Below, in pieces: positions 55,564 to 64,000 of a DNA stretch of 64,000 bases (the first letter of the stretch is position 1; the number at the start of each line of letters is the position of its first letter). Both the position numbers and the translations under genes were made by a program. The DNA is from Caenorhabditis remanei (Eukaryota; Nematoda; Chromadorea; Rhabditida; Rhabditidae), in the NCBI RefSeq assembly GCF_010183535.1, contig NC_071328.1:1922001-1986000 (forward strand), read 5' to 3'. Below the pieces are notes generated by a model. The model ran no database searches. It was given only the letters and a program-made list of their open reading frames with translations, and was not told where the DNA came from.

Positions 55564-58500
55564 ATGCGAGGCAGTAGCTCGCTGGACAGTTTACCCGGCA
55601 AAGGACATCTCGACACGCTGGAAATTGAGAATTTCAAATCGTACAAAGGATTTCATCTCATCGGTCCATTCAGTCGATTCACTGCGATTATTGGACCGAA
55701 TGGATCAGGAAAATCCAATTTGATGGACGCAATTTCGTTCGTTTTGGGAGAAAGACCGGGTAGTCTTCGTGTTAAGAAGTATACTGTGAGTTTCTGATGG
55801 AAAAATTCATGGTTTTTGATGAAAAATGATAGAAAATGGTATAAGAAGCATAGAAAATGACCTAAAATCTACTATTTTCAGTGAAAATAACGGTTTTTGG
55901 GTACTTTTTTACCCAAAAATCCCATTTTTAGGTTGTTTTCTTGATGTTTTTCAAGGTTTTTTTCGTAAAATGTTGCCACAGTCATCTGGAAAATAACAAA
56001 GAGTTAAGTGCCAAAAAGCAAAGATGGGCTAAACCGGGACTCGGCAAGTACGAAATTATCCAACCAACCTGCATAACTAGTCGGCAGCTCACAAACGAAT
56101 GCTCTCGTCTCATTCTGACAATCCGCTATGAAAATCGTGTCAAAAAGTAGAAAAATTGACATTTTCGCATAGAAAATAGTTTGAAATCCACTATTTCCAG
56201 TCAGAATAACTGTTTTTCGGTGGTTTTTACACGAACATTCTATATTTCTGTACATTTTCCCTAAAAAGTTCTCAAAACAACTCAATTTTTGGTTTAAATG
56301 CTTAAAATCCTGTGATACAACATGAAAATAGTAGATTTTCGGAGATTTTTTTTGTTTTTTTATCGCCAAACGCATTTTTTCATTTGAAAAACTTCAAAAT
56401 TGTCGTTTTGCTTCGAAAAACATTGAAATTTCAATTTTTAAAATCAAATTCAGCAGTTTTCGTCCCAAAAATGAGCAATTCATGATATTTTGACAATTTC
56501 GAACCCAAAAGCTTTGATTTCATCAAATTATTATTGAAAATTAAGTTTTTAAGACTTTCGGGTTCAAATTTTTAGCAAAAATATAAGAAGCCCATCCTTT
56601 CTTACAACTGCGCTCCACCGCAAACGAGAGAGTATCGGCGAGAGACGCAGTTTTGTTGTGGCGCGAAACAGATTTTCTACATTTTGATCTATTTTTCATA
56701 ATTTCCTCTCGGAAGTTGGCCAAAGAGATTATAAAAACTTGTGAAAATAGGTCAAAAATGGTGAAAATCTATTTCGCGCCAGAAAATACTCTGCGTCTCT
56801 CTCGCCAATACTCTCTCGTTTGAGGTGGAGCGCAGTTGTAACTTAAATGCTCGGCTAATAGCCCTTTTTGCTTATATTTAGTCAAACTTTGAATATTTTT
56901 CGACAAATTTTGATTATGTCTATTTCTAGCATTATTTGGGAAATTTTTTATCAAATTTTCATTCAAAAACCGAAAAATTCTGTCTGTAAGTCCCGAATGT
57001 TTCTATTTTTGAGACCACAAGGTTCAAATTTTTTAGGAAAATAACAATTTTTAAGCGATTTTCATCAAATTTGAAATAAGAAATCCTAATTTTTGACAGA
57101 TTTTGATTCAAAAATGCTTAATTCTAGCATTATTTCTCACAATCATATTTTCCAATCGTTCAGGACCTAATCCACGGCGCTCCAATCAACAAACCAGTGG
57201 CAAAGAAGTGTCGAGTGACAATGAACTACAAATATGCGGATGGAAGGAAGAAGGCGTTCACACGGGGAGTGAATAACGGAGTGTCTGAACATCTTCTAGA
57301 CGGTCAATTGGTCACTGGACAGGTCTACGCTCACGAAATGGAATCAATCAATATTTTCATTAAAGCCAGAAATTTTTTGGTTTATCAAGGAGCCATTGAG
57401 AATATTGCGATGAAAAATCCAAAAGAAAGAACTCAACTGTTCGAAGAGCTCTCTCGTTCCCATGAATTTCAGACGGAATACGATAAATTGAAGATTGAAA
57501 TGACGAAAGCCGAGGATGATACTCAACACAATATGAATAAACGACGAGGAATTGCTCAGGAGAAACGAGAAGCGAAAATGGAGAAAGACGAGGCGGAGAA
57601 ATATCAACAGTTGAAGAATGATCTGGCTGCGAAGAGCACGATGCTCTATCTTCATCAGTTATTCCATTGTGAACGATTGATTAATGAATCGAGAGAACAG
57701 ATTAGTGAACAGAAGAAGGCTATTGCGAATTTGGAGAGGACTAAGGTATGGGTTTGGAGGAGAAAAATGAGATTTTTGATGGAAAAATCGAATTTTTATG
57801 CCAAAATTGAGCGAAAATCCCTTAAAAATCGTCGGAAACTCGTCTGAAATCGCTTTATTGTCATGAAGTCAATCAAAATTGTTCAAATTTCCAGTGCCTG
57901 GGGCACCGTCGGCGCGTTTCATATAGACTTTTGAAAATTACAAGGTCTGGCGCACCTGGCCCATAATCCAGGGGTACATCCAAAAAGGGTACATCGTGAT
58001 CGTAGGGTTCCTTGAATCAGAGGGCACACTGGATCATAGGGTACATTTAGGAGGTGTTATCATAGGGCACATCTTACATGCAATCAAAGGGTACATCGGT
58101 GTAATGATCAAAGGGTACATCAATTATGTTCATAGGGTACACTCACTGTACATTCAGAAAACATTGTCTTTTCAAATTAAGGATCCCTTTTTTCTGGGAT
58201 ACTGTACTCAATTTATTCTGTCTCATTTTCTTTTTGCGTTTGGAAAGAAAGAGTTGTGTGCTAATTAATAACTTTATCTACAACAACACCAAAAATAACA
58301 AAGTAAAGAAAAATGAAGGGAACCAAACGATCATCTCCAGATCTCAAAAGAGGTAACCTGATCCTCACGCCGAAGAAGGGAACGGTTCCCGCTTCTGATG
58401 TAGCTTACTGGCAGAAGCGCGTGAGTAAGAATAAGGACAAGAGAAACAGATTGAGAGAAAGTATAAGATAGGAAGAAAGGAATGACTGGGAGAAAAAACA

Positions 58501-61500
58501 GAAAGAAATATCTAGAAAAGGATAGTTGGGAAGAAGGTAGAAGAGTATGCAATATATTGAGTACAGTATCCCAGAAAAAAGAGATCCTTAATTTGAAAAG
58601 ACAATGTTTTGTGAATGTACAGTGAGTGTACCCTTTGATCATTACACCGATGTACCCTTTGATTGCATGTAAGATGTGCCCTATGATAACACCTCCTAAA
58701 TGTACCCTATGATCCAGTGTGCCCTCTGATTCAATGTACCCTATGATCAAATTTTTCATCGATGTACCCTTTTTGGATGTCCCCTTGGATTATGGGCCGG
58801 CGCACCTTTAACGCGCTTTTTGTTAAGACTTACATTTTACAGTCTGACGCACCTTTGACGCGTTTTAGGATAGTTTTTGATAAAAATTTGATTATTTTTG
58901 ACGCGTTACTATCAATCTTACAATGTCTGGAGAGTCTTTGACGCGTTTTTGATAGATTTTGTAGCAAAAACTTGATTTTTCTTTGATTTTCAGCCAAATT
59001 CTTCCAATTTTCCCCTATCTGGTGCGCCTTTTCCGCCCTTTTACTATCATATCACCGTATTTTCTATTGAACGAATGCTTTGCAAACAGATTTTTCAACA
59101 ATTGGCTTTTTATCAGTTTTCGACTGAAGTTTCAGATTTTTCGGTATTTCCGAACTAAATGTTTCGGTTTTTCGTAGGAAAACGATACTAATTGACCCTA
59201 GGCCACGACTTTGGTGAGAATTGAAGAAAATTGAAGAAAATTTTGAGAAAATCAAACAGAAACTACTCTGGAAACGGCTTGAAACAAGAAAGTTTACCGA
59301 AAAATTGGATTTTTCATGTCAAACTTCATAAAAATCGCTAAAATCCATCAATTTTACTGTAATTTTGCATTGAAATTGCTTAAAATTCCTAGAAATCACG
59401 TAATTCACATCAGTTTTATAGAAAAAAAACCAGAAATAGGACATCAAACTGAAAATTATCAAGAATCTCCAAATATTTCCATATTTCCAGACGGAAGAAG
59501 AGTCAAAATCGCGAATAAAATCGATTACAGAACAGTTTTTGGAAATTTTTTCGTTTTTTTTTTCTTCATTTCAACATAGAAAATGTGATGTTCAGCGCTT
59601 TAAAACTATTACAGCCGAAATGTACAAAAAAACACTCAAACCAAAAATAATTGAAAATCTCCATAAATCTCCATATTTCCAGACGGAAGAAGAGTCGAAA
59701 ATTGCGAATGTTCATCAAGACCATAAGAAAGTGCAACGTGAAGTGCAGAAACTGTCTCGAAAACTCGACCAAAACGAGTCGGAACTTTTGGAGAAGCAAC
59801 AAGAGATGCTCACTCTGAAAGTGTCTGTCGCTCACGAACAGAAGAAATTGGAGACGGCGAAGAAAATGTTGTCGGCGGCAGAAGCGAAAGCGGAGAACAA
59901 TACGAGTCAGTTGGCTGAATTGAAGAAGAGAAAGAAAGAGTTGGTGAAGGAGAAGACGTCGTACGAAAAGGAGATTCAAGTACGCAAATTTCTGAAAATC
60001 CCTGAAAACATTCAGAAAAATGCTCAAAAACGCGAATTTTTGCATTGTAATCGCTTAAAATCACTGAAAATAGAAGAAAAACGCGAATTTTTGCATTAGA
60101 AATCGCTTAAAAGCACTGAAAATAGTCGGAAAATTGTCGGGAAAACGATCAAAAACGCGAATTTTTGCATAGAAATCGCTTAAAATCACTGAAAATAGTC
60201 GGAAAAAGCTCAATTCTTATCGAAATTGTCTTAAAACTGCAATTTTTGCTAAAAATCAGCAAAAATTGCAGATTTTCAACAGGAATTCGAATTTTTCGGC
60301 TAAATTATTTGATTATCTATCAGAAATATTCAAAATTGAGGATTTTCAGCCCTATTGAGCAATTTTAGGGCTGAAAATTCTCGATTTTTGAGTAAAAATG
60401 CAGTTTCTAGACAATTTTCATCCCAAATGATCTGCAATTCAATCAGAAATTCAATTTTTTCGCTGAAAATCAGCAAAAATTGCAGATTTTCTGCAGAAAT
60501 TCGACTCGTTCGGCTAAATAATTTGATTATCTATCAGAAATACTCAAAATTGAGGATTTTCAGCCCTAAAAATGATCAAAAAAGGACCATTTTAGTGCTG
60601 AAAATTCTCGATTTTTGAGTATTTCTGATGGATAATCAAACTTTTCAGCCGAATGAGCCGGATTTCTGCTGAAAATCCGCAATTTCTGCTGGTTTTTTGG
60701 GAAAAATTACAGTTTAGGCAATTTTTATTGAAAATTGGGTGTTTTTTAAGCATTTTTCCGACTATTTTTGACGATTTTCAGTCAAAAATTAAAATATTTC
60801 AATCTATTTTTCTGCAGGAGATGATGCAACGCGGTGAGCTGAATCTATCCGAAGAGCAAGTCCGTGAATACGAAGAGCTCAAAGATCGTGCTCACCGAGA
60901 ATCGGCTCTCGTTCAAAGGGAGCTCCTCACGTCGATTCAAGTGTTCGAAGGTGATAAAAGTGCATTGAGTCACGAGTTGAGACGACAGAAAGAGGCACAA
61001 GATAGAGTAAAAGCGAAGGAAGCGGATGTTCAACGATTGGAACGACAGATTTCGGCTCTCGGACAGAAAATTAAGGAGACTGAGGAGGAGAATAAGGCGT
61101 TGAAGGACAATTTGAGGTACTTTTACATCGGAAAATCGTTAAAATTCATCAATTTTACTTCTAAAACTGGTATTTTTCATTAAAATTGCTGAAAATCACG
61201 TAATTTTCGTTAGTTTGATAGAGAAAAAACAGAGGAATCACGTAATTTCCTTCTGAAAATCGCCGAAATCCGTTGATTTTACTGCAGTTTTGCATTAAAA
61301 TTGCTGAAAATCGTCAATTTTCGTCTGAAAATCACTAAAACTCATCAATTTTTCTCTGAAAATCACTACAATCCATTAATTTATGTCTAAAAATCGCTAA
61401 AAACCCATCGATTTCGGTCTGAAATCGCTAAAACCTATCTATTTTTGGCTAAAATTCATCAATTTTCATCTGAGAATCGCTTAAATCCTTCAATTTTTGT

Positions 61501-63707
61501 CTGAAAATCATTAAAATCCATCAATTTTCGAGTAAATCACGTAAATTCGTCAGAAATTGAACTGAAATTGGTCTGAAATAAAAAATGATTTGATTTTTGT
61601 AATAATTAGCTATTTTTTAATGAAATGTGTCATTATTTTCACTTTCAGTACACAGAAAATCAACGATAAAGTAAAAATTTATGATTTTTTCAGAAAAATC
61701 GAGAGTGAAGTGGTTATCGACAAATCCGCAGCCGCCGAATACAACAAAGAGCTCGTCTCAGTGATTCGTCAACTGTCAGATGCCTCCGGAGACTCTGCAG
61801 AAGGCGAGAGGAATCAGAAGAGAACGGAAGCACTCGATGGACTCAAAAGGAATTTCCCCGATGGAGTATTCGGACGACTCGTTGATTTGTGTCAACCGTC
61901 GCATAAACGATTCAATATTGCGACGACGAAGATTCTCGCGAAACATATGAACAGTATTGTTTGTGATAATGAGGAGACTGCAGCGAGGGCTATCGCTTTT
62001 TTGAAGGTAATTGGGAGGACTGAAAATGTGAAAATTTGAAAGAAAAGAGAGATTTTTGAGCTGAAAATCAGCTAAAAATAATGAATAATTGAAGTTTTTT
62101 CAATGATTTTGAGCAAATTTTGGCTTCAAAACTATGAGTTTTCATGGGGAAACTGAAAAATAACTGAATTCAATCAGATTTTTCAACGAATTTTCGTTTG
62201 AAACTGGTATTGAAGGACTGAAAATTTTAAGAATAGAGAGATTTTTAGCTGAAAATCAGCCAAAAATGATAAATTTAGAGTAAAAATCGAAGAATCTTTG
62301 GAAAAACTTTATTGAATTTTGTTATTTTGCAGTTGTCAACGAAAAAAATCTATTTTTTCGCGATTTTCATTCTAGTATTATCATTTTCAGCTTAAATCCT
62401 ATAAAAGCTGTTTTTTAACCAAAATTTGCTCAAAATTATTGAAAAACATCAGCTTAAATCGTAGTTTCTAAATTCTTTTCGATTTCTACACTTTTGAGCA
62501 TTTTTCTTATTGGAAGTTCTTGTTTCTCGGAGTTTTTGACTATTTTCCATAGGATTGTTCATAGTTTTATACGGAAAAGACCGAAAACAACCAAAAAACG
62601 ACTGAAAAATGATTGAAAATGGTGCACATTCTTTTTTCATAAAAACACAGATTATTTGGAAAAAATCAATAAAAATGACTGCAAGCAATCGTCTACAGCG
62701 AAAAAACTATCAATTTCGGCCAAAAATGACTGTAATCTCGCGGAAAGTTGACTGAAATTGTCAGTTTTCTACGAATTTATAAATTTAATCTTAAAATATC
62801 TTTACATTCCTAAATTCCAGGAAAACCGTTACTTATTAGCTCAAAATCGTCATTTCCAGCTAAAACTCTTTGGAAAAGTCCGATTTCCACACTTTTGAGC
62901 ATTTTTCACACTAAAAACTCGTTTTGGGTGATTTTTTCAGACTTTTTGAGTGCCAGATTCATAAATTTCAGCTTTAAATATTATATTCCTAAATTCCAGG
63001 AAAACCGTTACGCGATTTTCATTTAAATATTGTCGTGTTCATCTCAAATCCTATAAAACGCATCGTTTTTCAGCCATAATTTGCTAAAAATCGTAATTTC
63101 CTACAAAAATTGTCGGGAAAAATCTGTTTTCTACACTTTTGAGGAGTTCTCGGACTGAAAATTCTAATTTTTGGGTGTTTTAGAGCATTTTCATACAAAT
63201 TTTTCTCAGAAATAAACAAAATATGGCTAAAAATGTGCAAAAAACAATCAAAACTTCGCGAAAATCACAAAAACCAGCTTAAAATATCGGAAAACTTTGA
63301 GAAATGTTAGTTTTTTTCGCCTCAAAAGTGCCCATTTTACATCTCCAAAACTTCCAGGAAAACCGTTACGCGCCGGAAGTGTTCCTGCCGAATGAAGCGC
63401 TCGTCGTCAATCCGATCAACGAGAAATTGCGTGAAATCAGGCGTCCGGCGGGTGTGAAACTCGTCTTCGACGTCATCAACGTCCATCATCAGGCCGCCCG
63501 AAAAGCGCTTCAATTCGTTTGTGGCAATTCGTTGGTCTGTGAGAATCAAGAGGACGCGAAACAGTTGGCTTACGGTGGAACTGATCTACGAGATCGATAC
63601 AAGGCCGTGTCGATGGATGGAACACTTTTCCAGCAGTCGGGAGTCATGTCGGGAGGATCCGCTGATTTGAGAGCCAAATCCAAGAAATGGGATGAGAAAG
63701 TCGTGAA
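55564..63707 (+). CDS. him-1: Cohesin SMC1 (HIM-1), N-terminal half; 3' end outside window
   Basis: Six exons (55564-55785, 57164-57745, 59683-59979, 60818-61116, 61694-62006, 63358-63707) in consistent phases give 687 residues. Residues 1-75 form the head with Walker A GPNGSGKS at 44-51 and the SMC1-typical [11 protein letters not shown]. About 140-165 has [12 protein letters not shown] (Q-loop region). About 175-510 is coiled coil rich in E, K and Q. From about 515 comes the hinge ([19 protein letters not shown]), ending [23 protein letters not shown]1 pairs with SMC3 through the hinge in cohesin, which holds sister chromatids together. About half of a protein of roughly 1260 residues is present. 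In exon 5 an alternative in-frame acceptor at 61659 would add about 11 codons, which is less likely. The start was chosen by acceptor TTTCAG at 55549-55554. Confidence 0.95.
55786..57163 (+). other. him-1: him-1 intron 1
   Basis: 1378 bp, AT-rich, with one TA-type MITE (56587-56855). A patch 56000-56110 has higher GC content and an open frame ([19 protein letters not shown]) but no splice sites in frame with him-1. I see nothing else. Confidence 0.5.
56587..56855. mobile_element. TA-flanked inverted-repeat MITE in him-1 intron 1
   Basis: Arms TTACAACTGCGCTCCACCGC and GGTGGAGCGCAGTTGTAA, with inner CGAGAGAGTATCGGCGAGAG; ends GCTCGGC at TA. The left tip is degenerate. Confidence 0.68.
57958..58798. 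mobile_element. MULE-like foldback element in him-1 intron 2
   Basis: This is an 841-bp element with inverted arms of about 250 bp that start GGCCCATAATCCA and contain repeated GGGTACAT motifs. It is flanked by the exact 9-bp duplication GGCGCACCT (57949-57957, 58799-58807). A 9-bp duplication and long arms fit Mutator-like elements. The unique centre contains the ORF 58313-58471. Confidence 0.82.
58313..58471 (+). CDS. 52-codon ORF inside the MULE-like element
   Basis: It starts [20 protein letters not shown] and continues to [13 protein letters not shown]; very basic (Lys/Arg-rich) with SSP and TPKK motifs. It lies exactly between the two arms. It may be a captured host fragment or chance. 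No transposase similarity is seen. Confidence 0.3.
   Translation: MKGTKRSSPDLKRGNLILTPKKGTVPASDVAYWQKRVSKNKDKRNRLRESIR
59480..59520 (+). repeat. him-1: Decoy copy of him-1 exon 3 acceptor and start
   Basis: ATATTTCCAGACGGAAGAAG followed by AGTCAAAATCGCGAAT repeats the true junction at 59672-59710, 192 bp downstream, with a few changes. Using it would give a different frame. Confidence 0.75.
62007..63357 (+). other. him-1: him-1 intron 5 with two decoy exon starts
   Basis: TAAATTCCAGGAAAACCGTT occurs at 62811 and 62990. The second copy extends through ACGCG. Both repeat the true exon 6 junction at 63350-63372 (CTTCCAGGAAAACCGTTACG). Stops follow soon after each decoy. The rest is AT-rich. 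Confidence 0.75.
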
Positions 63708-64000
63708 GTGAGTATGATTTTGATAGAAAAATTTACTGGAAATGACGAAAAATGGCTAAAAATCAACAAAAAATGGCTGAAATTATGTTTTAAATAGCTG
63801 AAAATGTCAGAAAATTGACAAAAAATGACAGAATTCGGCTAAAAATTTTAGAAATTTGGCTAAAAATTACTTAAAATTGGCAAAAAATGACTGAAAATTG
63901 TCTAAAAATTTGCTGAAATTCCTGAAATTCTGTTTTTAATTGCTGAAAATGTCAGAAATTCTGCAAAAATGTCTGAAAATGAGTGAAATTATTGGAAAGT

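Noticed and set aside
55208..55723. 171-codon plus-strand ORF upstream of and overlapping him-1 exon 1
   Set aside because: Low-complexity Phe/Ser/Lys translation of T-rich repeats, out of frame with the SMC1 head.
55980..56150. Possible extra him-1 exon in intron 1
   Set aside because: GC-richer patch with a short open frame, but exon 1 (…RVKKYT) joins exon 2 (DLIHGAP) in phase exactly as expected for SMC1, leaving no room for it.

Overview
The window looks like genomic DNA of a Caenorhabditis-type nematode. Coding exons are split by introns with GTAAG/GTGAG donors and TTTTCAG acceptors, and spacers are AT-rich. At the right end lies the 5' half of a cohesin SMC1 gene that is unmistakably like HIM-1. 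The dense, many-family load of short inverted-repeat transposons suggests a repeat-rich, non-elegans species, which I cannot name from this sequence.

Left block (1-19.3 kb, + strand). Two tandem paralogues encode receptor-like proteins with an alpha-helical, WSN-type ectodomain, one membrane helix and two intracellular tyrosine-phosphatase (PTP) domains. Gene 1 (1-5749) is cut by the left edge. Gene 2 (8305-19225) is complete in 15 exons, 1565 residues. In both copies the membrane-proximal PTP domain has lost catalytic residues while the distal one keeps the essentials, the opposite of the usual receptor-PTP arrangement. A decayed last-exon relic between them hints at a lost third copy. Their long introns carry inverted-repeat elements.

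Middle block (19.3-54.2 kb). There is no confidently intact large gene here. A sequence module with core CCATTCCGTTAGGCAGTC occurs 12 times, always in the same orientation, plus one inverted degenerate copy. To the left of each same-orientation copy (downstream on the minus strand) lie short, mostly broken minus-strand exons. Next to the inverted copy the exons are on the plus strand. Recognisable relics are a Chk1-like kinase and a UTX/JMJD3-like JmjC domain; other fragments are not recognised. The block is also packed with MITEs. hAT-like families with 8-bp target duplications are the most striking; PIF/Harbinger-like families (TAA/TCA duplications) and TA-flanked families are also present.

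Right block (54.3-64 kb, + strand). A small 65-codon gene that looks like MOZART1 (mzt-1) is followed by him-1/SMC1 (55564 to beyond the right edge: ATPase head, first coiled coil and hinge). Its introns are large. At three junctions they contain extra upstream copies of the splice acceptor together with the start of the exon. One intron holds a MULE-like foldback element with a 52-codon ORF inside.
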